NCBI GenBank assembly: GCA_964520985.1
Contig: CAZFPB010000011.1
Coordinates: forward strand, 1-41,560
Direction of reading: 5' to 3'
DNA from: CAYSGL01 sp964520985
GTDB taxonomy: Bacteria > Pseudomonadota > Alphaproteobacteria > Micavibrionales > Micavibrionaceae
DNA length: 41,560 bases
In this document: in pieces, positions 26,339 through 32,593 of the stretch
Layout: each line of letters starts with the position of its first letter
How positions within the stretch are numbered: position 1 is the first letter of the stretch
Notes under the pieces: model-generated
Told to the model about the DNA's origin: nothing
The model's input: only the letters and a program-made list of their open reading frames with translations
The model's database searches: none
Position numbers and translations under genes: made by a program

Positions 26339-26652
26339 TGCACGCCCTACCCGACCCCGCCCGCCCGATCTTCACCACCAGCTTCTGGGCCGACGCCCTC
26401 GAACGCGCCATCTCCGCCGCCGCGACCGCCGGCGCCGCGGTCCTCACCCTCGGCGGCACCGACCTCATCTCCGCCCCCTGGTACGCCACCGCGTCCGCCG
26501 CAGCCATCGCCGGAACCCTCGACCTGCTGCGCTCCCTGGCCGCCGCACCCCGCGGCAACCCCGGCACCGCCGGCATCACCCCAGCCATCGAATCCTCCGA
26601 CCAACCCACCATGGTCAGCCGACTGATCGCCCGCACCCGCGCCGAGGGCTGA
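26338..26652 (+). CDS. Holin, r1t-like
   Basis: A 104-residue protein. After a short N-terminus, FWADALERAISAAATAGAAV and SAPWYATASAAAIAGTLDLL form two hydrophobic helices in the pattern of the r1t holin family, followed by a polar tail ending RLIARTRAEG. It would form membrane lesions that time lysis. Confidence 0.82.
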   Translation: MHALPDPARPIFTTSFWADALERAISAAATAGAAVLTLGGTDLISAPWYATASAAAIAGTLDLLRSLAAAPRGNPGTAGITPAIESSDQPTMVSRLIARTRAEG

Positions 26653-26655
26653 CCC

Positions 26656-27078
26656 ATGGTGTCGCGCTGGCTCCCGTACGCATCCCTCGGGCCCCGCGGC
26701 GTCCTCGTCCTCGCGGCCGGGTCCATCGCCGCCGCACTCTGGCGCGGCGCCGACTACCTCCTACTCCCACAGCAGGAGATCACCATGTCCGCCGCAGAAC
26801 ACGCCCTACCCATCGACCACTGGGGAGTGCTACTCATCGCCGGAGTACTCCTGTCCGTCGGCGGCTACATCGTCCACCGCTGGCCCCTCACGATCCTCGG
26901 ACATGCCCTGCTGGCGGGGATCTTCGCCGCGTTCGGGCTCGGGGAGATCGTCACCGGCCTGTCCGACATCGCCGGCGACTCCCTGCGGACCGGGGTGGCG
27001 TTCCTGTGCGTGCAATCCGTGGTCCATTCGCTGCTGACCGTGGTGGCGTGGCGGCGGTGGGACGCCGCCCGTGGATGA
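26656..27078 (+). CDS. Multi-span membrane protein, second holin candidate
   Basis: A 140-residue protein with about four hydrophobic segments: residues 12-28, HWGVLLIAGVLLSVGGYIVH, ILGHALLAGIFAAFGLG, and the VAFLCVQSVVHSLLTVVAW region. ATG 26656 is 3 bases after the r1t-like holin. Mycobacteriophages often encode two membrane proteins after lysB that act together in lysis; this fits by context only. It overlaps the next gene by 8 bases. Confidence 0.72.
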   Translation: MVSRWLPYASLGPRGVLVLAAGSIAAALWRGADYLLLPQQEITMSAAEHALPIDHWGVLLIAGVLLSVGGYIVHRWPLTILGHALLAGIFAAFGLGEIVTGLSDIAGDSLRTGVAFLCVQSVVHSLLTVVAWRRWDAARG

Positions 27079-27619
27079 CCAACTGCCCGACATCATCGAC
27101 CGCCTGAACCTGCCGAACTCCCTGCTGATCCCGGTGTCGTTCGGTCTGGCGGTCTACTCCGGGCTGCGGATGCTCGCCGAGCAATACGACCGCGTCGCCA
27201 AGGTCCTCGGCCCACTCGGCCGCCGCTGGACCGCCGCCCGGCAGCAGCGCATCGCCAAAGCCGCCAACGTCGCCGAGCTCACCGACAAGGTCGACAAGCT
27301 CACCGAGACCATCGACATCCAAGCCCGCGAAATCGCCTGGTACCGCATGCGCGACGACAACGCCTGGACCGAAGACCTGCAAACCCAGAACCGGGAACTG
27401 CGCGCCATCGTCCGCCGCCTGCGCGACCGCCAGGAGCTCGACGACGCCTACAACCTCTACGACACCGGCTGGCACCGCCTCGCCGACCTCTCCTGGGAAG
27501 CCGCCGCGGACCGTGAAACCATCATCCGCGACGTCCCGCCGCACACATCCCGCCTGGAATTCGAACGCCAATGGCACGCACGACGGGCAGGGGAGACCGG
27601 TGGCCCTCCGGCCAGCTGA
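27071..27619 (+). CDS. Membrane-anchored coiled-coil protein
   Basis: A 182-residue protein from GTG 27071. A hydrophobic N-terminal segment (about residues 15-35, NSLLIPVSFGLAVYSGLRML) is followed by a long charged helix with heptads (ELTDKVDKLTETIDIQAREI, QNRELRAIVRRLRDRQELDD). The layout, an N-terminal membrane anchor then coiled coil, resembles spanin-like or holin-associated proteins. The last 40 residues are tryptophan- and arginine-rich. Confidence 0.7.
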   Translation: MDDQLPDIIDRLNLPNSLLIPVSFGLAVYSGLRMLAEQYDRVAKVLGPLGRRWTAARQQRIAKAANVAELTDKVDKLTETIDIQAREIAWYRMRDDNAWTEDLQTQNRELRAIVRRLRDRQELDDAYNLYDTGWHRLADLSWEAAADRETIIRDVPPHTSRLEFERQWHARRAGETGGPPAS

Positions 27620-27830
27620 CCGCGCCTGGCTCGCACTGGCCGCCTCGGTCACCGTGTGGGACCTGTCCGCCGCCGAAACCCTCTCGGCGGCGGCTGGCCG
27701 GTACCACCAGCGGCGGCCGTGGCCAACTCGCCTGCTGGTCGTCTACCTCGCCGGGCACCTGCTCGGCTGGTGGCCGGCCCGCGGTGACCCGCTGCACGCC
27801 CTTACCTACTGGAAGCGCCCCCGACCATGA
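27600..27830 (+). CDS. DUF7427-like membrane protein
   Basis: A 76-residue protein from GTG 27600, overlapping the previous gene by 20 bases. The pattern LRPADRAWLALAASVTVWDL, AAGRYHQRRPWPTRLLVVYL and ending LTYWKRPRP matches small mycobacteriophage proteins known as DUF7427. Two weak hydrophobic helices. Its stop codon lies within the downstream hairpin. Function unknown. Confidence 0.72.
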   Translation: MALRPADRAWLALAASVTVWDLSAAETLSAAAGRYHQRRPWPTRLLVVYLAGHLLGWWPARGDPLHALTYWKRPRP

Positions 27831-27843
27831 CGGTCGGGGGCGC
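27815..27843. terminator. Hairpin between convergent lysis and lysogeny operons
   Basis: GCGCCCCCGACC (27815-27826) pairs perfectly over 12 bases with 27832-27843 across a 5-base loop, followed by GTTTC on the plus strand. It lies between the rightward gene ending at 27830 and the leftward gene ending at 27857, so it can terminate both. Confidence 0.82.
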
Positions 27844-27856
27844 GTTTCAGCGTTCC

Positions 27857-28177
27857 TCAGACCGCGCCGCCGCAACCACCCTCCGGCGCCGCATTCGACC
27901 AGTTCAGGTCACCGGTCACGCAGTGCACCCCGTTCTGCTGATGCTCCGGTCCGATCACCGGCAGCACCGTCATCCACTGGGTTTCCATCCAGTAGCTGCC
28001 GTCCGGGTACGGTTCGCCGGCGCAGCGGTTCACCATTCCCATGGCGGTGGGGCTGTTGGTGCATTTTCCGGCGGCGAGGTTGGGCATGTGCGGATCGTCG
28101 GCGGGGTCGGCGTGGGCGATGCCGGGCGCGAGGGCCAGGGCGGCCACGGCGGCGGCGGTGATCATCAGTCTGTGCAT
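27857..28177 (-). CDS. Exported small protein, lysogeny operon
   Basis: A 106-residue protein, ATG at 28177 after AAAGGAGAG. Residues 1-23 are a clear signal peptide ending AHA before DPADDP. The mature part has four cysteines (39, 52, 86, 102) and the segment CAGEPYPDGSYWMETQW, a pattern seen in small exported mycobacterial proteins with a CDG.PYPDGSYWH-type core. It is the last gene of the leftward operon that includes the integrase, and so is probably expressed in lysogens. A surface role such as superinfection exclusion is inference; it could be a captured host gene. Confidence 0.8.
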   Translation of the reverse strand: MHRLMITAAAVAALALAPGIAHADPADDPHMPNLAAGKCTNSPTAMGMVNRCAGEPYPDGSYWMETQWMTVLPVIGPEHQQNGVHCVTGDLNWSNAAPEGGCGGAV

Positions 28178-28192
28178 GAGGGGTTCTCTCCT

Positions 28193-28600
28193 TTATCCGA
28201 GGTGGCCGGGTTCGCCATCGGGAATGGCGTCAGGCTTGACGATGTAGAAAGTCTGGTCATTGGTCGCCGCGGTGATGTCGCGGTCGTCCTTGGCCCAGTT
28301 CGGGCAGCCGCCATCGTAGAGCCGCCCGAAACAGGTGCTGTGCACGTACTCCGGCGACCACAACGCCCGGTACCGGATCCAGCCGCCGTCCGCGTACACA
28401 GGGCTGTCGCAGATCGACCGGATGTACGGGCTGAGGCCGGGGAACAGAATGGACTCGCAGCCGGGGTCGTTGTTCGTCGGATGCCGGTCGCTGTGCAGCC
28501 AGTAGGTGACGTTGGGAATGTCGCCGTCGTCGGCGTGCGCGATATCGCCGCCGAGGATCAGTGCGGCTGCGGCCGTCGCGACGATCGTCAGTCTGCGCAT
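28193..28600 (-). CDS. Exported small protein, lysogeny operon
   Basis: A 135-residue protein, ATG 28600 after AAGGAG. The signal peptide is residues 1-23 (MRRLTIVATAAAALILGGDI then AHA before DDGD). The mature part has four cysteines at 48, 64, 90 and 99 and aromatic-rich segments (DGGWIRYRALWSPEYVHSTC), compatible with a compact disulfide-linked fold. It lies 10 bases downstream of the membrane protein gene and 15 bases before the other exported protein. Both share the RRL/HRL..AHAD signal style, so they may be distant paralogues. Confidence 0.8.
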   Translation of the reverse strand: MRRLTIVATAAAALILGGDIAHADDGDIPNVTYWLHSDRHPTNNDPGCESILFPGLSPYIRSICDSPVYADGGWIRYRALWSPEYVHSTCFGRLYDGGCPNWAKDDRDITAATNDQTFYIVKPDAIPDGEPGHLG

Positions 28601-28610
28601 GGCTATCTCC

Positions 28611-29210
28611 TTAGATTCCGTGGCAGCCGTCGGCGAGCACCAGGTCGACGACCACCCGGGCGTCGGCGTAGGTGCTGTAGATGTTTCGGTCTACCAGGCT
28701 CAACGCGAGGTCCACCGGCTGCATCTCCGGGTATTCGTTGTGCATTGAGCAGATCATGGGTTCGGCGATGCGGGCTTGTGGTGTGGCCAGCGGGGGCACC
28801 GAGGTGGTGGTCGGTGGTGGCAGGACGACGGTGACCGGCGGCGGTACGGCCGCGGCCGGCGGGGCGACGGGCGGGGCGACGGGGGCGGGCGGCGGCGCCG
28901 CGGCGGCGGCCGGCGGCGGGACCACCGGTGACGGGACTGGGGCGCTCGTCGGGGCCGGCGGCGGGGCTGTCTCCTGGGGTGCTGTGGTCCGGCCCAGCAC
29001 GAACATGGCCGCGGCCACCGCGGCGGCGGCGAGCACCAGGGCGATGATCCACGCCGGGCGGACCCGCGGCGGCCGGTACTCGACCACGGGCATGCTGCTC
29101 GTGTGCTCGCTGTAGGCGAGCGGGCCGACGGCCGCGGTGGCGGCCGGGTCCAGCTCGGTGGTCGGCAACGGCGCGCTCGACGCTTCCCGGGTGACATCGT
29201 CGTCAGCCAT
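28611..29210 (-). CDS. Membrane-anchored proline-rich surface protein, lysogeny operon
   Basis: A 199-residue protein, ATG 29210, 10 bases after the integrase stop. The layout is a cytoplasmic acidic N-terminus (1-50), one transmembrane helix (about 53-73, PAWIIALVLAAAAVAAAMFV), a long Pro/Ala/Thr linker (about 80-158, with runs such as PPPAAAAAPPPAPVAPPVAP), then a 40-residue globular end with two cysteines (MICSMHNEY and LADGCHGI), weakly like mycobacterial DUF732-type domains. The linker could reach across the cell wall. Function unknown. Confidence 0.78.
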   Translation of the reverse strand: MADDDVTREASSAPLPTTELDPAATAAVGPLAYSEHTSSMPVVEYRPPRVRPAWIIALVLAAAAVAAAMFVLGRTTAPQETAPPPAPTSAPVPSPVVPPPAAAAAPPPAPVAPPVAPPAAAVPPPVTVVLPPPTTTSVPPLATPQARIAEPMICSMHNEYPEMQPVDLALSLVDRNIYSTYADARVVVDLVLADGCHGI

Positions 29211-29220
29211 AGCGGGCACC

Positions 29221-30087
29221 CTACGACACCGCCCGCAGACGCGGGCCAGCTTCCGGCGGCCGGGTCGCCCGCCACGGGTCCAGCCCGTCGATCGCCGACC
29301 GCGCCGCCCCATCCGGGCACCGCGCATAAATCTGCGTCGTGGCCACCGACTTGTGCCGCAGCAAATCACGAACCACCAGCAGATCGGCACCGCCGGCCAG
29401 CAGCGTAGTTGCATACCAGTGCCTCAGGCAGTGCGCTGTGCCACGCACCCCTGCCCGACGCATCGCTTCGCTGATCGCACGCGATACCGACTTCGACGGC
29501 TGCGGCTCCCCTTCACACCCGTGCATCGGGAACCACCAGCCACGTTCCGGCATCTCAGACGCCAACTCCACCAGAATCGGATGCAACGGTACAGATCGCA
29601 GCTTGCGGCCCTTGCCCTTCACCCACAACAGACGGCTGCCCAGGTCGATGTCCTCGCCGCGCACCCGCGCGATCTCGTGGACTCGCAGACCGGCCAGCAA
29701 CGCCAGTAGGATCATCCGCAGTGTCGACTTCCACATCCTGGTCGTCAGCAAGCGGGCTACGTCGTCGTCGGATACGGGCCGCGGTTCGCGGTCGGGTGGC
29801 CGCGGCGTGCCGATCTTCACCATCGGGTTGTCGGTGCGTCGGTCGGTGAGGCACAGCCACCGAAACCAGGCCCGCAGGTAGCTGTTGTATGCGCATGCGG
29901 TCGAGTCCGACCAGTCGTCGGCGTGTGCCGCAGTCCATGCCGAGATGGTCGGGGCGTCGACGTGGACCGGTTGGATGCCGGTTTCGGTATGCAGGAGCCG
30001 GAGGACGCGGATGCGTTCGGTGATGGTGCGTCGTGAGAGCCGCTGTGCTGTTTGCCAGATCTGCCAGTCGTCCAGGTCGAGGGTCAT
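29221..30087 (-). CDS. int: Tyrosine integrase
   Basis: A 288-residue site-specific recombinase. Residues 1-90 are the core-binding domain. The catalytic domain shows Arg135 in LLAGLRVHEIARV, a Lys in VKGKGRK (157-162), HCLRHWYATTL with His219 and Arg222, His245 in RHKSVATTQ, and nucleophile Tyr254 in QIYAR. The ATG at 30087 after GAGGA is preferred; upstream in-frame sequence is non-conserved and runs through the intergenic gap. It integrates the phage at an attB, probably a tRNA gene, and sits in a leftward operon behind the repressor. Confidence 0.93.
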   Translation of the reverse strand: MTLDLDDWQIWQTAQRLSRRTITERIRVLRLLHTETGIQPVHVDAPTISAWTAAHADDWSDSTACAYNSYLRAWFRWLCLTDRRTDNPMVKIGTPRPPDREPRPVSDDDVARLLTTRMWKSTLRMILLALLAGLRVHEIARVRGEDIDLGSRLLWVKGKGRKLRSVPLHPILVELASEMPERGWWFPMHGCEGEPQPSKSVSRAISEAMRRAGVRGTAHCLRHWYATTLLAGGADLLVVRDLLRHKSVATTQIYARCPDGAARSAIDGLDPWRATRPPEAGPRLRAVS

Positions 30088-30172
30088 GGCCCGATCCTCA
30101 CGGAACACATTCCCGGAAGGTACACCGTTTACCGAATCGTGGCCGGGTCGTGGCATCGGGGGGCCATCAGTC

Positions 30173-30343
30173 CTAGACATCGGTGACCTTCGACTCTGGA
30201 GTGATGTCTTCGGGATGCACCCATTCGGTCCGACCGTCGTCCCAGCGGACCATGACGCCAGCACGGAGCCGGCGTGCGACTCGGCCGTGCGGGCCGTCGC
30301 CGCGGGCCCAGCGGATACGTTGGCCGGTGCGGTACGCGGTCAT
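30173..30343 (-). CDS. Small SH3-like protein coupled to the repressor
   Basis: A 56-residue basic protein whose ATG (30343-30341) overlaps the repressor stop (ATGA). The pattern YRTGQRIRWARGDGPHGRVA then VMVRWDDGRTEWVHPEDI resembles a small SH3-like barrel. Function unknown; translational coupling suggests a role in the switch. The 85 bases between it and int (30088-30172) hold an int ribosome binding site and no clear gene. Confidence 0.6.
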   Translation of the reverse strand: MTAYRTGQRIRWARGDGPHGRVARRLRAGVMVRWDDGRTEWVHPEDITPESKVTDV

Positions 30344-30705
30344 GCGCAGGACCCGACGAGATGCCATTCTGCGGGCGGTGAAGGCTCAAATCGACGGCGT
30401 CTAATCCGCAGTCCCGAGGACGGGTCGTCGACCTCGGTCGGAACACCTCCTGGACCAGGTCCGCTATGCGAGCCGACGCCGGTCTTGAGCCATTCGAACG
30501 GCACACCGGTGCGCAAGGCCCATGCAATCAGGATCGGGCGGGTTGGTTCGGCCTTGCCCTTCATCCATGCACCGACCGTGTTTCGGTGCACTTCGAGGTA
30601 GTCGGCCATCGCCGTTGCGGTCATGTCGACGATGCGCAGCGACTTCGCGAGGCGGTCAGCTAGATCCCACTCGGGGATGACCGCACCTTCTGTGCTGATG
30701 CTCAT
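30340..30705 (-). CDS. Immunity repressor (HTH)
   Basis: A 121-residue protein, ATG 30705. An HTH_3-like domain spans about residues 15-70: DMTATAMADYLEVHRNTVGA as the helix-turn-helix, WMKGKAEPTRPIL, then ALRTGVPFEWLKTG. The C-terminal 45 residues are Pro/Gly/Arg-rich and end LVGSCA. Position leftward of an operator-rich divergent promoter region, and upstream of int, identifies the phage repressor. The ATG has no Shine-Dalgarno and lies 6 bases from a -10-like box, so the message is probably leaderless. Confidence 0.85.
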   Translation of the reverse strand: MSISTEGAVIPEWDLADRLAKSLRIVDMTATAMADYLEVHRNTVGAWMKGKAEPTRPILIAWALRTGVPFEWLKTGVGSHSGPGPGGVPTEVDDPSSGLRIRRRRFEPSPPAEWHLVGSCA

Positions 30706-30711
30706 GCGTCA

Positions 30712-30740
30712 ACTATTGCACTTACGCAGTGCGGACGCAA
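30712..30740 (-). promoter_or_regulatory. Candidate leftward (repressor) promoter
   Basis: On the minus strand TTGCGT (30740-30735), a 17-base spacer and AATAGT (30717-30712) are followed 6 bases later by the repressor ATG. No ribosome binding site intervenes, consistent with a leaderless transcript. Confidence 0.55.
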
Positions 30741-30777
30741 TACCTAGTGCGCTGACACGCCCATTGTGCAATTGCTG

Positions 30778-30807
30778 TTGCGTCAACCGATGTTGTGTGC
30801 ATATGCT
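30778..30807 (+). promoter_or_regulatory. Candidate rightward early promoter
   Basis: TTGCGT (30778-30783), an 18-base spacer and TATGCT (30802-30807), 8 bases before the ATG at 30816. There is no Shine-Dalgarno, so a leaderless message is likely. The -35 box is identical to that of the leftward promoter. Confidence 0.55.
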
Positions 30808-30815
30808 TACGCACT

Positions 30816-31022
30816 ATGCAAACGCACACCACAAGTGCAGATGACCTCACCACAGCGCAGGCCTGCGAAATCCTCGGCATCGACCGCGCCACCCTCACCC
30901 GCTGGGTCGAGAAGGAAACCATCCGACCTTCGTTCAAGTTCCCCGGACGCACAGGTGGATTCCTGTTCAAACGCGCCGACGTCCAGGCCCTGGCCGAACA
31001 CCGCGCAGGGGGGCAGGCGTGA
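30816..31022 (+). CDS. Excise / Cro-like HTH protein
   Basis: A 68-residue protein, ATG 30816. LTTAQACEILGIDRATLTRW with VEKETIRPSFKFPGRTGGFL and FKRADVQALAEHR is a MerR-type HTH_17 excisionase fold. As the first gene of the rightward early transcript, diverging from the repressor, it could act as Xis, as Cro, or both. The upstream ATG at 30795 is less likely because the promoter -10 box falls inside that extension. Confidence 0.8.
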   Translation: MQTHTTSADDLTTAQACEILGIDRATLTRWVEKETIRPSFKFPGRTGGFLFKRADVQALAEHRAGGQA

Positions 31023-31060
31023 ACGCAACAGCTATTGCCGAATGCGGTACCGTGTCCCCC

Positions 31061-31136
31061 GCCCCCGTAGCTCACTCGGAAGAGCAGCGGACTTTTAATC
31101 CGCGGGTACGGAGATCGAAACTCCGCGGGGGCACCA
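31061..31136 (+). tRNA. tRNA-Lys (anticodon TTT), CCA encoded
   Basis: The acceptor arm GCCCCCG (31061-31067) pairs perfectly with CGGGGGC (31126-31132), followed by A and an encoded CCA. The D stem is GCTC/GAGC with GG in the loop. The anticodon stem GCGGA/TCCGC holds loop CTTTTAA, giving anticodon TTT. The T stem is CGGAG/CTCCG with loop ATCGAAA; position 54 is A rather than the usual T. All arms close, so this is a real tRNA gene, with a slightly unusual T loop. Confidence 0.92.
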
Positions 31137-31168
31137 CAAACCTCCCCCTCGCCGCGCTCCCCGAGCGG

Positions 31169-31594
31169 ATGCGCGACAAGGTCCAGCTCGAACTCTGCCC
31201 CGTCGCCGGACTAGACGGCGACTGCTGGACCTGGACCGGCGCGATTCAGTCGCGCGGTTACGGCAGCTTCCATCACGAGGGTCGCCGCCACTCGACACAC
31301 CGGCTCGCCTACGTGCTGCTGGTCGGGCCCATTCCGACCGGCCTCCAGATCGACCACCTCTGCGAGAACAAGCTGTGCTGCAACCCGGCACACCTGGAGC
31401 CCGTCACCTCGAAGGTGAACAACGAGCGCACCACCGCAGCTACCAAGCTGTGGTGCGTCAACGGGCATCGCCTGGCCGGCAAGAACCTGATCATCAAGCG
31501 ACGAGCGGGCGGACGCACGACCCGTAACTGCCGCACCTGCCAGTACGCGTCGCAGCGACGCGCGTACCGGCGGCGAGTCGAGACCTCCGCGTGA
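31169..31594 (+). CDS. HNH endonuclease
   Basis: A 141-residue HNH_3-type nuclease: SRGYGSFHHEGRRHSTHRLA then IDHLCENKLCCNPAHLEPVT, with the active His-His-Asn layout, and a C-terminal CVNGH...CRTCQ zinc-like pair. The frame stays open back to 31019 but that would run through the tRNA gene, so ATG 31169 is chosen. Freestanding HNH genes next to tRNAs are often mobile; a homing role is possible. Confidence 0.8.
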   Translation: MRDKVQLELCPVAGLDGDCWTWTGAIQSRGYGSFHHEGRRHSTHRLAYVLLVGPIPTGLQIDHLCENKLCCNPAHLEPVTSKVNNERTTAATKLWCVNGHRLAGKNLIIKRRAGGRTTRNCRTCQYASQRRAYRRRVETSA

Positions 31595-31611
31595 GCGCCG
31601 GCCTACCGGGC

Positions 31612-31911
31612 CTACACCCCGGACTCACGCAGGCCATCAAGGCCTTGACGGAGCCGCTGGACCTCACCCGAGAGGTGTTGGAGGCCCTCGGCGAAACCCA
31701 GGAGGGACCGGTGCACCCGGTGAGCCACCTCAAGGTGCCCGGAGATTACGAGCAGCAGCATTCGATGCCGCGTCGCCTCATCGAGAGCAGCGAAGGTCGT
31801 CCTCCCAGGGCTACCGGCACCGAGGTGGTCAACGACCATATTCCGCAGCATCGCAGTGCTGGTCCAGGTATCGGGGATGTCGAGATTGGCCCACGCGCTG
31901 GGGTTTTCCAT
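31612..31911 (-). CDS. Isolated leftward gene, unknown
   Basis: A 99-residue protein on the strand opposite its neighbours. ATG 31911 follows GAAGGAG at ideal spacing. It reads MENPSAWANLDIPDTWTSTA, a helical hydrophobic core (ATRHRMLLLVISGHLEVAHR) and a coiled-coil end (LQHLSGEVQRLRQGLDGLRE). It converges with the HNH gene 17 bases away. Its own ribosome site and normal composition favour it over the plus-strand frame 31591-32028. Possibly expressed in the prophage; function not recognised. Confidence 0.7.
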   Translation of the reverse strand: MENPSAWANLDIPDTWTSTAMLRNMVVDHLGAGSPGRTTFAALDEATRHRMLLLVISGHLEVAHRVHRSLLGFAEGLQHLSGEVQRLRQGLDGLRESGV

Positions 31912-31968
31912 GCTTCTCCTTCGTTCGATGCCCGTCCGGGCGCTGCTGACACAGCGAGCGTAGGAGAA

Positions 31969-32003
31969 CCCGGCCCCGGCAGTGGGGAACTGCCGGGGCC
32001 GGG
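31969..32003. terminator. 14-bp perfect hairpin between divergent genes
   Basis: CCCGGCCCCGGCAG (31969-31982) pairs perfectly with 31990-32003 across a 7-base loop. It sits between the leftward gene starting at 31911 and the rightward gene starting at 32025. Without a U-tract its role is uncertain: terminator, or a boundary of an inserted gene. Confidence 0.6.
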
Positions 32004-32024
32004 AACCACCACCGGCGGTGCCCG

Positions 32025-32411
32025 GTGACCGGCCTGCCGCTGTGGCAACAGCTCGCCGGCGTGCTGACCGCCGCCGCGCTGGTGCTGGTGTGGGCGATCC
32101 TGGCCCGCCGCGCGCGCCAGGCGCCGGGCCGGCACCGCGCCGATCAGGTCGTCCCGCGGCCCGACGTATTCGACCAGGTGCTCATGCTCGCCGCGGTCGC
32201 GCCGGAACCGGAGCTGGAACCGGTCGACGACTGGACCGCCGACCTACCCACGGCAGAGCTGCCGGTGGTGCGTCACACCTCCCCGTCCGAAACCCTGCGT
32301 GGCCAATGCGAACTCGACTCGCCGATCTTCATGGAGATGGCGTTACCACTGGGCTACGACCCGGTTCGGGGCTTCGACGCCCTGTTCAACGAACGGTCGG
32401 TCGCCGCATGA
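32025..32411 (+). CDS. Single-span membrane protein, unknown
   Basis: A 128-residue protein from GTG 32025. An N-terminal helix (residues about 6-26, LWQQLAGVLTAAALVLVWAI) with a basic RRAR follow-up indicates an N-out/C-in membrane anchor. The remaining 100 residues are acidic and end LPLGYDPVRGFDALFNERSV. No family recognised. Confidence 0.68.
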   Translation: MTGLPLWQQLAGVLTAAALVLVWAILARRARQAPGRHRADQVVPRPDVFDQVLMLAAVAPEPELEPVDDWTADLPTAELPVVRHTSPSETLRGQCELDSPIFMEMALPLGYDPVRGFDALFNERSVAA

Positions 32412-32593
32412 CCGCCGACCACAATCCCGCCACCAGCCCGGTCGCCGTCCTCTACCGGCGCACCCTCATCGACCTCGACAAAGACCGCGCCCGCCACATC
32501 GCCACCGGCAGCCCCCGCTACGTCATCGACGCACTCGACCACTACCGCACCACCCTCCAAACCGCCCTCCACACGCAGGGAGTCACCCAATGA
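32408..32593 (+). CDS. Small protein, unknown
   Basis: A 61-residue helical protein (MTADHNPATSPVAVLYRRTL...), ATG 32408 overlapping the previous stop by 4 bases and overlapping the next start by 4 bases. Soluble, with no metal-binding motif. Operon position only. Confidence 0.65.
   Translation: MTADHNPATSPVAVLYRRTLIDLDKDRARHIATGSPRYVIDALDHYRTTLQTALHTQGVTQ

Larger units (their letters stand above)
30705..30826. promoter_or_regulatory. Operator cluster in the genetic switch
   Basis: The half-site TGCGT(C/A)A recurs: TGCGTCAAC at 30705-30713 and 30779-30787, its complement form CTTACGCA at 30721-30728 and 30806-30813, GACGCAA at 30734-30740, and a weaker ACGCAC at 30822-30827. The sites overlap both -35 boxes and both transcription start regions, as expected for repressor and Cro binding. 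Confidence 0.6.

Noticed and set aside
27827..28834. 335-residue plus-strand open frame
   Set aside because: It is opposite the exported-protein genes, which have signal peptides and AAGGAG sites; the plus frame has no recognisable features.
30129..30527. 132-residue minus-strand open frame
   Set aside because: It overlaps the repressor and the coupled small gene in another frame and lacks any domain.
30479..30530. Partial tRNA around TTCGAAC in the repressor
   Set aside because: The flanking bases do not pair into a T stem and no acceptor or anticodon arm can be drawn; kept only as a weak att hint.
31019..31168. Long N-terminal extension of the HNH protein
   Set aside because: It would translate through the tRNA gene; the conserved domain begins after ATG 31169.
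31591..32028. Plus-strand open frame overlapping the lone leftward gene
   Set aside because: Both ends coincide with GTGA overlaps, but composition is poor (Gly/Pro/Ser-rich end encoded by a hairpin) and the minus gene has a strong ribosome binding site.
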